This document shows, piece after piece, positions 1-9,447 of a stretch of 64,000 nucleotides of DNA. Source of the stretch: Actinomycetales bacterium. Lineage in GTDB: Bacteria > Actinomycetota > Actinomycetes > Actinomycetales > Cellulomonadaceae. Position numbers and translations under genes: made by a program. The notes under the pieces were generated by a model, which was not told the origin of the DNA, did not search any database, and saw nothing but the letters and a program-made list of their open reading frames with translations. Positions within the stretch are counted from its first letter, which is position 1; every line of letters begins with the position of its first letter. The stretch lies in contig JAHLLI010000018.1 of assembly GCA_020444245.1 (NCBI GenBank), forward strand, positions 46,815 to 110,814. The letters run 5' to 3'.

Positions 1-263
1 TCGTGGTCATGGAGCGCGGCAAGGTGGTGCGCTCCGCTGTCGAGGAGATCCCGGTGCACGGGCGGGACGCGACCGGCGTCATCCTGGCCAAGCCGGACCC
101 GGGTGACCGGATCCTCGCCGTGGCACGTAACATCGAGCGCAGCCTGGGCGACGACGGCGCCGAGGACGAGGTGAACGAGCCCGAGAACGGGTCGGCTGAC
201 CCCGCGAACGCGGATGCAGCTACCGTGGTGCCCGAGCAGGAGACGACGGAGGACCAGCCATGA
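1..263 (+). CDS. gyrA: DNA gyrase subunit A, C-terminal end (partial)
   Basis: Only the last ~87 codons are inside the window; the reading frame is open at the left edge. The residues fit the final blade of the GyrA C-terminal beta-pinwheel, which wraps DNA during negative supercoiling (RGKVVRS, then [19 protein letters not shown]), followed by an acidic, low-complexity tail rich in Glu, Asp and Ala that is typical of actinobacterial GyrA. The stop codon overlaps the start of the DUF3566 gene by 4 bp (ATGA), and the next genes (DUF3566, tRNA-Ile, DLW-39, tRNA-Ala) are the usual actinobacterial neighbours of gyrA. That context makes the assignment firm although the catalytic part is not visible. 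Confidence 0.88.
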   Translation, partial: VVMERGKVVRSAVEEIPVHGRDATGVILAKPDPGDRILAVARNIERSLGDDGAEDEVNEPENGSADPANADAATVVPEQETTEDQP

Positions 264-907
264 GCAGCGAGAAGCCCCCGTCGATCGCGCCCAAGCGCCC
301 CGTGACCGCACCTGCACGGGCGCAGACGCCGGTCGGCCGCGTGAGCAAGAACGGCAACGGGCAGGCGCCCGAGACCGACAAGGCGCCGTCCGAGGCGTCG
401 GCGCCGGTCGCCGAGGCGAGTGGCGGCACCAGCTTCGCGGACCGGATGCGTGCGGCCGCCAACACAGCGCGCGAGGCGGTGTCCCGCCCCAGCAGCGAGC
501 GGCCCGCGACCCAGCAGACCACGTCCGAACCGGCCGCCGACGGCGGTCCGCGCCGGGTGCGGCTGTCGGTCTCGCGGATCGACCCGTGGTCGGTGATGAA
601 GCTGTCGTTCCTGCTCTCCGTGGCGATCGGCATCATGATCGTGGTGGCTGCCGCGGTGGTGTGGCAGACGCTCAACCGGATGGCCGTGTTCACCACTGTC
701 AACTCGACGATCGGGACCCTGGTCGGCGACACGAGCTACGACGCGGTGCTCCAGGTGGTCTCCTTCTCGCGGGTCATCTCGCTCGCGACGATGGTCGGTG
801 TGATCGACGTGGTGCTGCTCACCGCGCTGAGCACGATCATGGCGTTCCTGTACAACATCGTCGCCGCGCTGGTCGGTGGGCTGCACCTGACCCTCACCGA
901 CGACTGA
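260..907 (+). CDS. DUF3566 membrane protein downstream of gyrA
   Basis: Protein of 215 residues. Residues 1-95 are Pro/Ala/Ser/Thr-rich and probably disordered. A conserved C-terminal domain begins around [31 protein letters not shown] sequence (about 95-125) and holds two hydrophobic helices (about 115-137 and 170-205). This matches DUF3566, an actinobacterial family found directly after gyrA; its function is not established. Its start codon overlaps the gyrA stop (ATGA), so the two are probably translationally coupled. The N-terminal half differs in composition from the C-terminal half, as usual for this family. Confidence 0.88.
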   Translation: MSSEKPPSIAPKRPVTAPARAQTPVGRVSKNGNGQAPETDKAPSEASAPVAEASGGTSFADRMRAAANTAREAVSRPSSERPATQQTTSEPAADGGPRRVRLSVSRIDPWSVMKLSFLLSVAIGIMIVVAAAVVWQTLNRMAVFTTVNSTIGTLVGDTSYDAVLQVVSFSRVISLATMVGVIDVVLLTALSTIMAFLYNIVAALVGGLHLTLTDD

Positions 908-1001
908 CCCGGGCCGCCAGGCCGGGCCGACGCTCCTCGTCGGCGTGCGCGGCGGCGAGTTGGGAGCAGCCGCGCGGGCTTGGTAGTCTCATCCGGCGCA
1001 C

Positions 1002-1075
1002 GGGCCTATAGCTCAGACGGTTAGAGCGCTTCCCTGATAAGGAAGAGGTCAGAGGTTCAAGTCCTCTTAGGCCCA
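1002..1075 (+). tRNA. tRNA-Ile (anticodon GAT)
   Basis: A full cloverleaf can be folded by eye: acceptor GGGCCTA pairs with TAGGCCC, the anticodon loop is CTGATAA with GAT at 1036-1038, and the T-arm contains GGTTCAAGTCC. Discriminator base A is at 1075 and CCA is not encoded. It sits between DUF3566 and DLW-39 as in most actinobacteria. Confidence 0.97.
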
Positions 1076-1101
1076 CTCCCCCGTCCCTGGAGGACGCATC
1101 C

Positions 1102-1221
1102 ATGAAGAAGATCCTCATTCTCGCCGTCGTGGCCGGCGCCGTGTACGCGGCGTGGCGGAGGTACGCCGAGGACCACGACGAGCGCGACCTGTGGGCAGAG
1201 GTGACCGACACCGTCGACTGA
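1102..1221 (+). CDS. DLW-39 family small protein (39 aa)
   Basis: A 39-residue ORF starting ATG-AAG-AAG, preceded by a clear ribosome site (GGAGG at 1089-1093). The protein has a basic start (MKK), one hydrophobic segment (about residues 4-17), and an acidic C-terminal half with the DLW motif (ERDLWAEVTD). Length, motif and position between gyrA/tRNA-Ile and tRNA-Ala match the DLW-39 family, whose members are typically exactly 39 residues. Function is unknown; a single-pass membrane micropeptide is inferred. Confidence 0.9.
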   Translation: MKKILILAVVAGAVYAAWRRYAEDHDERDLWAEVTDTVD

Positions 1222-1278
1222 GCTCGTGCCCGGGCCGCCCCCGGTCCGGACATGCACGGACGCGGGCGACCGCGCCCA

Positions 1279-1351
1279 GGGGCCATGGCGCAAGTGGTAG
1301 CGCACCTGCTTTGCAAGCAGGGGGTTAGGGGTTCGAGTCCCCTTGGCTCCA
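1279..1351 (+). tRNA. tRNA-Ala (anticodon TGC)
   Basis: Acceptor GGGGCCA pairs with TGGCTCC (one G-T pair); the anticodon stem CCTGC/GCAGG encloses TTTGCAA with anticodon TGC at 1312-1314; the T-arm includes GGTTCGAGTCC. Discriminator A at 1351; CCA not encoded. Confidence 0.97.
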
Positions 1352-1355
1352 CCGA

Positions 1356-1379
1356 ACGGCCCGCCTCGTGGCGGGCCGT
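1356..1379. terminator. GC-rich hairpin between tRNA-Ala and the convergent DUF5684 gene
   Basis: Perfect 10-bp stem ACGGCCCGCC / GGCGGGCCGT with loop TCGT, starting 5 bp after the tRNA and 6 bp from the stop of the convergent gene. There is no T-tract, common in high-GC actinobacteria. It could end transcription from both sides. Confidence 0.7.
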
Positions 1380-1384
1380 CGCCG

Positions 1385-1777
1385 TCAGAACAGCGGGTCG
1401 GGCTCCAGCTCGTAGCGGGCGCCGCCGAAGCCGAGCACCAGGAACCCGATCGGCGTGAGCAGCACCAGCAGCAGCGCCATCCCGATGCCGCTGCCGAACG
1501 CCTTGGCCAGGTCGACCATGATGATCACCAGGACGATGACGTTCACCAGCGGGATCAGCAGGAGGATGAACCACCACAGCGGCCGGTGGACGATCTTGAG
1601 CAGACCGAAGGTGCTCAGGATCGGGACGATCGCGACCCACCCGGCCTGACCGGCCTTCTCGTACATCTTCCAGCCGGCCACCAGGACCAGCACGGCCCAG
1701 ACGATCCCGATCACCAGGAAGGTGACGTAGGCGCCGCCGGCTGCGGCGTCGTTCATGGTCGTGACGTCGAGCATCAT
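1385..1777 (-). CDS. Small integral membrane protein, DUF5684-like
   Basis: 130 residues, almost entirely hydrophobic, with about four predicted membrane segments (roughly 15-38, 45-62, 66-90, 100-120). The motif GWKMYEKAGQAGWVAIVPI followed by a Pro-Leu-Trp-Trp segment is characteristic of the DUF5684 type of short actinobacterial membrane proteins. No catalytic residues are recognisable. Two adjacent ATG codons could start it; the upstream GGGGGTAG is the only purine-rich site. It is convergent with the tRNA genes and stands alone. Function unknown. Confidence 0.7.
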   Translation of the reverse strand: MMLDVTTMNDAAAGGAYVTFLVIGIVWAVLVLVAGWKMYEKAGQAGWVAIVPILSTFGLLKIVHRPLWWFILLLIPLVNVIVLVIIMVDLAKAFGSGIGMALLLVLLTPIGFLVLGFGGARYELEPDPLF

Positions 1778-1879
1778 GGCGCTACCCCCGTGGTCGGCAC
1801 GTATGTGGTGCCAACCATGGCGTGCCGGGCATCGCTAGGCAAGGACCGGCACGCACCGGGAATTCGGTGTCGCCAGAGG

Positions 1880-2944
1880 TCAGGAGGCCGACTCCTCGTC
1901 GCCGTCCTTCTTCTCCTCCACCGCGTCCTCGGCGTCCTCGGCGTCCTTGGCTCGCGACTTGGCCTTCTCGAGCGCCTCGTCAACGACGTCCTTGGCCTTC
2001 TCGGTGGCCTCGCGGGCGGCGGCCTTGGCCTTCTCGGTGGCCTCGCGGGTACGCGCGACGGTCTCGCCGGCGCGCTCCCCGACCACCTCTGCGGCGTCCT
2101 GGAGCTCGTGCCGTACGTCGGAGGCGACGCCACGGGCTTCAGCGGCGTGCGCCTTGATCCGCTCGGCGGGCTCGGCGGGCTCCCACGGCTGCTCGGCCCA
2201 CGGGTCCGTCGTGGGCTTGCTCTTCTGCCACGCCGAGATGGCCGCGACGATCAGGGCGATGCCCGTGAGGGTCCAGAACACCTTGGCGAAGCGGTGCGAC
2301 TTGGGCGGCGTCGGCGGCTCGAGGTGAGCGATCTCGGCGAGCTTCTCGGCGGCGACGTCCCGCGCCTTGTCGGCGCCCTCCGCGGCCGCGACCATCGCGG
2401 TGCCCACCACGGCGGCAACCTTGGGCAGCACCTCCTCGACGAACTTGTCGTGTGCGACGTCGACGTAGGGGTACGTCTTCTCCGCCGCCTTCTCGACGGT
2501 CGGTGCGGCCTTCTCGGCGGCCTCGCTCAGAGCCTTCTCGACCCGTGGGGTCGCCCACTCCACGGCAGCCTCGACGCGCGGGGTGGCCCACTCGACGGCG
2601 TGCTCGGCGAGCTCGGCGGCCTGCGCTGCTGCGTCCTTGGCCCTCGGCGTGGCCCACTCGACGGCGTGCTCGGCGGCCTCGGCGGCTTGGGCAGCTGCGT
2701 CCTTGGCGCGGGGTGCCGCCCAGTCGACGGCGTCCTTGGCCCTGGGCGTGGCCCAGTCCTTGGCGTGCTCGGCGGCGTCCTTGGCGCGCGGTGCGGCCCA
2801 CTTCTTGGCTTGGCCTGCGAGCTCGGCAGCGGCCTTGGCGCCGTGCACGGAAGCGTCGGACAGGGCGGCTCCGACCTCGGCGACCTGTCCCTTGAGCCGC
2901 TCGGCGTCGAGCGAGGCGGGGGAGCGGCGGAAGCGTGCGAACAT
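1880..2944 (-). CDS. Ala-rich amphipathic-repeat protein with one membrane helix
   Basis: 354 residues from the ATG at 2944, which follows GGAGAG; longer upstream readings overlap the cyclophilin promoter and have no ribosome site. Residues ~45-140 carry six copies of WA(A/T)PR (starting near 49, 64, 75, 97, 119, 130), mostly spaced by 11 or 22 residues and filled with Ala, Glu, Lys and Asp. That spacing fits long amphipathic helices of the 11-residue type. A single transmembrane helix lies near 221-240, followed by a Pro-rich linker and a second Ala/Lys/Glu helical region ending in an acidic tail. No enzyme motif is visible. The composition resembles LEA-like or apolipoprotein-like lipid-surface proteins; membrane association is inferred, function unknown. 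Confidence 0.72.
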   Translation of the reverse strand: MFARFRRSPASLDAERLKGQVAEVGAALSDASVHGAKAAAELAGQAKKWAAPRAKDAAEHAKDWATPRAKDAVDWAAPRAKDAAAQAAEAAEHAVEWATPRAKDAAAQAAELAEHAVEWATPRVEAAVEWATPRVEKALSEAAEKAAPTVEKAAEKTYPYVDVAHDKFVEEVLPKVAAVVGTAMVAAAEGADKARDVAAEKLAEIAHLEPPTPPKSHRFAKVFWTLTGIALIVAAISAWQKSKPTTDPWAEQPWEPAEPAERIKAHAAEARGVASDVRHELQDAAEVVGERAGETVARTREATEKAKAAAREATEKAKDVVDEALEKAKSRAKDAEDAEDAVEEKKDGDEESAS

Positions 2945-3051
2945 CTCGGCTCTCCTGTCGTCGTCCGGCCCGGTCGCGTGCGACCAGGCCTTTCGGTCCA
3001 TGCTGCCACCCCGGGCGGGGCCGTGCGCGGCCTCCGTGCGAGGATGTGACC

Positions 3052-3591
3052 ATGTTCGCGACCATGCACACGTCCGCCGGCGACATCCGGATCGAGCTCT
3101 ACCCCAACCACGCACCCAAGACCGTGCGCAACTTCGTGGGTCTGGCCACCGGCGCGCAGCAGTGGAAGGACCCGGCTACCGGTGCGAAGCGGAACGACCC
3201 GCTGTACACCGACGTGATCTTCCACCGCGTCATCGCGGGCTTCATGATCCAGGGCGGCGACCCGCTGGGCCAGGGCATCGGTGGTCCCGGATACACCTTC
3301 GACGACGAGATCCACCCCGAGCTGACCTTCAGCGAGCCCTACCTGCTCGCGATGGCGAACGCGGGCGTGCGACGCGACCCGATCACCGGCCGGGTCGGCG
3401 GCACCAACGGCTCGCAGTTCTTCATCACCGTCACCACCACCCCGCACCTCAACGGCAAGCACACCATCTTCGGCAAGGTCGCCGACGACGAGAGCCGTGC
3501 CGTCGTCGACGCGATCGCCACCGCGCGCACCGGACCGCAGGATCGTCCGAGCACCGACATCGTGCTGCACTCGGTCGAGATCGAGCAGTGA
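3052..3591 (+). CDS. ppiA: Cyclophilin-type peptidyl-prolyl cis-trans isomerase
   Basis: 179 residues spanning a single cyclophilin domain without signal peptide, so cytoplasmic. It catalyses cis-trans isomerisation of Xaa-Pro bonds. Recognisable elements are FHRVIAGFMIQGGD (active-site Arg and Phe/Gln region), NGSQFFIT and GKHTIFGKV. The ATG at 3052 directly begins the beta-strand MFATMHTSAGDIRIEL; an in-frame upstream ATG at 2935 would add residues not seen in the family. The rhomboid gene follows 10 bp later. Cyclophilin next to rhomboid and crgA near the origin is a conserved actinobacterial order. Confidence 0.93.
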   Translation: MFATMHTSAGDIRIELYPNHAPKTVRNFVGLATGAQQWKDPATGAKRNDPLYTDVIFHRVIAGFMIQGGDPLGQGIGGPGYTFDDEIHPELTFSEPYLLAMANAGVRRDPITGRVGGTNGSQFFITVTTTPHLNGKHTIFGKVADDESRAVVDAIATARTGPQDRPSTDIVLHSVEIEQ

Positions 3592-3601
3592 CACAGGATC
3601 G

Positions 3602-4450
3602 ATGAGCGAACCGACGGGGCCTGCCCCTTCGGACGTCCCGGTCTGCCCGCGGCACCCCGACCGGGTCTCCTACGTCCGCTGCCAGCGTTGCGGCCGGCCG
3701 GTCTGCCCCGAGTGCCAGCGACCGGCCGCCGTGGGGGTGCACTGCGTCGACTGCGTGCGCGAGGCCGCCCAGCGCACGCCTCAGGCCCGGACGGCGTTCG
3801 GCGGGACGGTGCGCCGCGGCGCCCCGATGGTGACGTACACGCTCATCGGGATCAACGTCGTCGTGTACCTCCTGCAGCAGGTCCTCGGACCGGCATGGTG
3901 GGTGCCCCTCGGGCTCCGGCCGGCGAGCGCCACCGCTGAGCCGTGGACGGTCTTCACCTCGGCCTTCCTGCACCTGAGCCTGCTGCACATCGGCTTCAAC
4001 ATGTACGCCCTGTGGATCCTGGGCCAGTTCCTGGAGCCCGCCCTCGGCAGGGCCCGCTACCTGACGGCGTACCTCGTCTCCGCGCTCGGTGGCGGAGTGA
4101 TGGTCGTCCTGCTGGCCGACCCGACGACGAGCGCCTGGCGAGCTGCGGTGTACGGCGCGTCCGGCGCGGTTTTCGGGCTGTTCGGCATGGTGTTCGTCGT
4201 GCTGCGTCGGCTCGGACGCAACGCGACGGGGATCGTGACCGTCCTGGTGCTGAACGCCGGTCTCGCGATCGTGATGCCGCAGATCTCCTGGCAGGCCCAC
4301 GTCGGCGGCCTGATCACCGGCTTCCTGCTGGGCCTCGCCTACGCCTACGTGCCGCGCTCCTTGCGCACCGTGACCGCCGTGGCGGCACCGGCGCTGCTCG
4401 TCGTGCTGCTGGTCGGCCTCGCCGCGGCGAAGCTCGCCTCCGTCGGCTGA
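3602..4450 (+). CDS. Rhomboid family intramembrane serine protease with N-terminal zinc-finger-like domain
   Basis: 282 residues. Residues 13-53 contain a Cys/His-rich module (CPRHPDR, CQRCGRPVCPEC, CVDC) resembling a B-box or zinc ribbon. The membrane part (75-280, six or more helices) is a rhomboid: HIGFNMYALW, the nucleophile Ser187 in YGASGAVFG, and the partner His233 in WQAHVGG. Rhomboids cleave transmembrane substrates within the bilayer; the natural substrate here is unknown. Start chosen at ATG 3602, 10 bp after the cyclophilin stop; the gene pair is probably co-transcribed. The zinc-binding role of the N-terminal Cys cluster is inferred from spacing only. Confidence 0.92.
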   Translation: MSEPTGPAPSDVPVCPRHPDRVSYVRCQRCGRPVCPECQRPAAVGVHCVDCVREAAQRTPQARTAFGGTVRRGAPMVTYTLIGINVVVYLLQQVLGPAWWVPLGLRPASATAEPWTVFTSAFLHLSLLHIGFNMYALWILGQFLEPALGRARYLTAYLVSALGGGVMVVLLADPTTSAWRAAVYGASGAVFGLFGMVFVVLRRLGRNATGIVTVLVLNAGLAIVMPQISWQAHVGGLITGFLLGLAYAYVPRSLRTVTAVAAPALLVVLLVGLAAAKLASVG

Positions 4451-4523
4451 GCCCCTGCGCCGCGACCCGACGGGTCGCCCGCGGCACGCCGCCTCCCCTC
4501 CGCGAACGCGGCCCGGTGGAGTT

Positions 4524-4595
4524 GTCCCCAGGCTTTCTCACACCTGTGGAATTACACCCGTGTAGTTTTCCACAGCCTTGTGCACCTCTGGGGAC
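4524..4595. repeat. 72-bp nested symmetric palindrome containing DnaA-box-like elements
   Basis: Outer arms GTCCCCAG (4524-4531) and CTGGGGAC (4588-4595), and inner arms CTGTGGAA (4544-4551) and TTCCACAG (4568-4575), share exactly the same centre (4559.5), with 12-bp spacers on each side. A further TACAC-CC-GTGTA sits in the core. TTGTCCCCA (4522-4530) and TTTTCCACA (4566-4574) each differ by one base from the actinobacterial DnaA box TTGTCCACA. The stretch is richer in A/T than its surroundings. It occupies most of the rhomboid-crgA gap, close to gyrA and thus presumably to oriC. DnaA binding is inferred. Confidence 0.6.
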
Positions 4596-4604
4596 GACGA
4601 GGAC

Positions 4605-4632
4605 CCCCGGACGAGCACAGCGTCGTCCGGGG
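4605..4632 (-). terminator. Hairpin downstream of crgA
   Basis: 10-bp perfect stem CCCCGGACGA / TCGTCCGGGG with an 8-nt loop, 28 bp beyond the crgA stop on the minus strand. It lacks a T-tract; termination is inferred from stem strength and position. Confidence 0.6.
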
Positions 4633-4660
4633 TGAGCGAGTACTGCCGGCGTCGTACCGG

Positions 4661-4912
4661 CTAGTGCCAGCGCGTGGTGAGGCCGAAGCCCGCGATGATC
4701 AGCGCGAAGCCGATCGCGAGGTTCCACTGCCCGATGCCGGGCACCGGGAACCGTGCGCCGTAGATGTAGGTGATGACGACCCAGAACAGCCCGGCGACCA
4801 TGAGCCCGACCATGACCGGCACCAGCCACGGCGGGTTGGTCGCCTTCTTGGCGCTCGACGTCGTGGGCGGAGGCGTGTACGCCTTCTTCTTTCGCGAGCG
4901 AGACTCGGGCAC
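4661..4912 (-). CDS. crgA: Cell division protein CrgA
   Basis: 83 residues from a GTG at 4912 placed 5 nt after GGAGGA; the next in-frame ATG upstream would add residues lacking a ribosome site. The N-terminus is basic (VPESRSRKKK), followed by two transmembrane helices (about 30-50 and 60-80) joined by a short YIYGARFPVPGIGQWN loop, the standard CrgA layout. In actinobacteria CrgA sits at the septum and helps coordinate FtsZ and penicillin-binding proteins. Monocistronic, divergent from the DUF881 gene. Confidence 0.92.
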   Translation of the reverse strand: MPESRSRKKKAYTPPPTTSSAKKATNPPWLVPVMVGLMVAGLFWVVITYIYGARFPVPGIGQWNLAIGFALIIAGFGLTTRWH

Positions 4913-5044
4913 TGCTCCTCCAGGGCTGGGCGGCACTCAGGGCACCGGTTGTTCGTCCATTAGCGTAGTGGGGCGTGCGACCGGTCCGGACGCGCGCCTC
5001 GGGCTCGGGTCACACCGGGCGCGAGCCGGCAGAGCAGGAGGACC

Positions 5045-5785
5045 ATGGCGCACCAGCACCGCAGGGCACCCGCGTGGGGCGCGCTGGGTGTGGCCGGCGT
5101 GCTCGCGATCGCCGGTCTGCTGTTCGCCGCCAACGCACGGATCTCCGGCGGCGACGGGCGGGAGGCCCGCAACCTGCCCGGTCTCGTGCAGGCCGAGCTG
5201 GGCCGCGCGCAGGTCGCCCAGGCCGAGGTCTCCAACCTCCGGTCCGAGGTCGAACAGCTCACCGACCAGCAGGCCACGGCGGCGCCGCAGGCCTCCACGG
5301 GATCGCAGCAGCTCGCGATGTCGGCGGGCTGGCTCCCGGTGTCCGGGCCCGGCGTCGAGGTGCGCCTGACCGACGCGCCGGCCGGCGCCGCCCGCCCGGA
5401 CTGGGCCACCAACGACGACCTCGTCGTCCACCAGCAGGACGTCCAGGCCGTGATGAACGCGCTGTGGGCCGGTGGTGCCGAGGCGATGGCGCTGCAGGAC
5501 CAGCGCGTGGTGTCCACGTCGGCCTTCCGGTGCGTGGGCAACGTGCTCTACCTGCAGGGCCAGGTGTACTCCCCGCCCTACGTGGTGCGGGCGATCGGGG
5601 ACGCCGACGCGATGATGGCCGCGCTCGACTCCTCACCCGAGCTCCAGATCTACCGGGAGTACGTCGACGCGGTCGGGCTGGGATGGTCGGTGGCGACCGT
5701 GGACGACATGCTCCTGCCCGGCTACGACGGCCCTGCCGAGCTCAGCTACGCCACGCCGGCCCCTGAGGAGGGCGACGCCCGGTGA
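5045..5785 (+). CDS. DUF881 family membrane-anchored protein
   Basis: 246 residues starting at ATG 5045 after AGGAGG. One N-terminal transmembrane helix (about 12-30), a coiled-coil stretch (about 45-75), then the globular DUF881 domain with GPGVEVRLTDAP, DLVVHQQDVQAVMNALWAGGAEAM and AIGDADAM. DUF881 proteins are extracytoplasmic and occur beside division and sortase genes in actinobacteria; a structural or septal role is suspected but unproven. The stop overlaps the GTG of the sortase gene (GTGA), so the two are coupled. Confidence 0.85.
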   Translation: MAHQHRRAPAWGALGVAGVLAIAGLLFAANARISGGDGREARNLPGLVQAELGRAQVAQAEVSNLRSEVEQLTDQQATAAPQASTGSQQLAMSAGWLPVSGPGVEVRLTDAPAGAARPDWATNDDLVVHQQDVQAVMNALWAGGAEAMALQDQRVVSTSAFRCVGNVLYLQGQVYSPPYVVRAIGDADAMMAALDSSPELQIYREYVDAVGLGWSVATVDDMLLPGYDGPAELSYATPAPEEGDAR

Positions 5786-6576
5786 CCCCGCCGCAGATCG
5801 CCGACCCGCCGCGGGTGAACCACGGGCACGGCCGCGTCGCCGCCGTCGCCGGCGTGCTCGGCGAGGTGCTGGTCACCCTCGGGGTGCTCATGGGGCTCTT
5901 CGTCGTGTGGCAGCTGTGGTGGACCGACGTCGTCGCGGGTCGCGCGCAGGCGCAGATCGTCGAGGACCTCGGCTGGCAGTCCGCCGCCCCTGCTCCCACC
6001 ACGGAGCCCACGACCGATCCGACCACCGATCCGACGACGCCCCCGTCGCCTCCGGCACCGGTCGAGCACCGCACCGCCGCCCCGGTGATCGCCGAGCCCG
6101 CGCACGCCGTCACCTTCGCGGTGATGTACGTGCCACGCTGGGGCGACACGGCGATGCCGGTCAGCGAGGGCACCACCAAGCACGACGTCCTGGACGCCAA
6201 GGGCATCGGGCACTACGACGGCACCGCGATGCCGGGCGCGATCGGCAACTTCTCGGTCGCCGGGCACCGGACCACCTACGCCAAGCCGTTCAACCGGATC
6301 GCCGAGCTCGAGGTCGGGGACCCGATCGTGGTGCGGACCCAGGACACCTGGTACGTGTACCGGGTGACCTCGTCACAGGTGGTCAAGCCATGGCAGACCG
6401 ACGTCATCGACCCGGTGCCGGGCACGCCAGGAGCCACGCCCACCGTGGCGATGATGACGATGACCACGTGCCACCCGATGTACTCCGCGGCCGAGCGGTA
6501 CATCGTGCACTCGGAGCTCGACTACTGGATGGCGGCCTCCGAGGGCACCCCGGTCGAGCTCGAAGGGAAGGGGTGA
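5782..6576 (+). CDS. Class E sortase
   Basis: 264 residues with GTG start overlapping the previous stop. One membrane helix (about 22-46), a linker with TEPTTDPTTDPTTPP-type repeats (about 70-95), then a sortase fold. The catalytic triad is visible: His162 (SVAGHRT), Cys230 (TMTTCHP) and Arg239 (SAAERYIVHSE). Class E sortases join cell-wall sorting signals (usually LAXTG in actinobacteria) to peptidoglycan precursors outside the membrane. No sortase substrate is encoded next to it, so it is probably a housekeeping enzyme. The short membrane protein and amidotransferase genes follow almost without gap. Confidence 0.93.
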   Translation: MTPPQIADPPRVNHGHGRVAAVAGVLGEVLVTLGVLMGLFVVWQLWWTDVVAGRAQAQIVEDLGWQSAAPAPTTEPTTDPTTDPTTPPSPPAPVEHRTAAPVIAEPAHAVTFAVMYVPRWGDTAMPVSEGTTKHDVLDAKGIGHYDGTAMPGAIGNFSVAGHRTTYAKPFNRIAELEVGDPIVVRTQDTWYVYRVTSSQVVKPWQTDVIDPVPGTPGATPTVAMMTMTTCHPMYSAAERYIVHSELDYWMAASEGTPVELEGKG

Positions 6577-6579
6577 GCC

Positions 6580-6735
6580 GTGTACGCCGCACTGTGGCGC
6601 GTGCTGCCGGGGCCGACCTGGCTGCGGGCCCTGATCCTCGTCCTGCTGGCGGCCGCGGTCGTCGTGGCGTGCTTCGCGTGGGTGTTCCCCGCGCTCGCGC
6701 CGTACATGCCCTTCAACGATGTGACGGTGCAATGA
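6580..6735 (+). CDS. Small single-pass membrane protein (51 aa)
   Basis: 51 codons from GTG 6580, three bases after the sortase stop and ending one base before the amidotransferase ATG. The product begins MYAALWRVLPGPTWLRA and contains one strongly hydrophobic helix (about 17-42), then a short tail. Tight packing between two conserved genes and ordinary codon use support it as real; similar short proteins are commonly annotated at this spot in actinobacteria. Function unknown. Confidence 0.72.
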   Translation: MYAALWRVLPGPTWLRALILVLLAAAVVVACFAWVFPALAPYMPFNDVTVQ

Positions 6736-6736
6736 G

Positions 6737-7393
6737 ATGACCCGGATCCTCGTCGTCGACAACTACGACTCGTTCGTCTACACGATCGTCGGATACCTCG
6801 ACCAGCTGGGCGCCGAGACGGTGGTCGTGCGCAACGACGCCGTGCCACCGGCCGACGAACGCGGCGGCTTCGACGGCGTGCTCATCTCCCCCGGTCCGGG
6901 CACGCCGCGAGCGGCCGGGCAGTCGATGGACGTCATCGCCGACTGCGCCGCGTCCGGCACGCCGATGCTCGGGGTGTGCCTGGGCCACCAGGCCCTCGCC
7001 GAGGTCTTCGGCGCCACCGTGTCCCATGCGCCCGAGCTCATGCACGGCAAGACCAGCCTGATCGCGCACGAGGGCGCGGGCGTGCTCGCGGGTCTGGACG
7101 AGCCCTTCACCGCGACCCGCTACCACTCCCTCGCCGTCGAGGACGCCACCGTTCCGGACGTGCTCGAGGTGACGGCTCGCTCGGTGCCCGTGCCCGGTGG
7201 TGTGCCGGACGGTGTGATCATGGGCCTGCAGCACCGCGAGCTGCCGCTGCACGGCGTCCAGTTCCACCCCGAGTCGGTGCTCACCGAGGGCGGGCACCGG
7301 CTGCTGGCCAACTGGCTCGAGGTGTGCGGCCTCGACGGTGCGGTGGCACGGTCCGCGGGCATGCACCCCCTGGTCCGCGACGGCGCCCGCTGA
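6737..7393 (+). CDS. Class I glutamine amidotransferase (anthranilate/aminodeoxychorismate synthase component II type)
   Basis: 218 residues covering one GATase-1 domain. Catalytic Cys81 lies in GVCLGHQALAE; His177 and Glu179 in VQFHPESV; the N-terminus ILVVDNYDSFVYTI and SPGPGTP are diagnostic for TrpG/PabA. It releases ammonia from glutamine for a chorismate-using partner. No component I gene is adjacent, and TrpG and PabA cannot be separated from sequence alone; a PabA-like (folate) or dual role is the usual annotation at this origin-proximal position. It is the last gene of the DUF881-sortase operon and ends in a strong hairpin. Confidence 0.9.
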   Translation: MTRILVVDNYDSFVYTIVGYLDQLGAETVVVRNDAVPPADERGGFDGVLISPGPGTPRAAGQSMDVIADCAASGTPMLGVCLGHQALAEVFGATVSHAPELMHGKTSLIAHEGAGVLAGLDEPFTATRYHSLAVEDATVPDVLEVTARSVPVPGGVPDGVIMGLQHRELPLHGVQFHPESVLTEGGHRLLANWLEVCGLDGAVARSAGMHPLVRDGAR

Positions 7394-7399
7394 GACGCA

Positions 7400-7434
7400 G
7401 GAAGGTCCGTCACGCCAGGCGTGACGGACCTTCC
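7400..7434. terminator. Strong bidirectional terminator hairpin
   Basis: Perfect 16-bp stem (left arm 7400-7415 GGAAGGTCCGTCACGC, right arm 7419-7434) with loop CAG. Lies between the convergent amidotransferase and pknB genes, 7 bp after one stop and 18 bp from the other. Confidence 0.85.
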
Positions 7435-7452
7435 GGGCGCTGGGCGCGAGCG

Positions 7453-9446
<1,994 letters not shown>

Positions 9447-9447
<1 letters not shown>

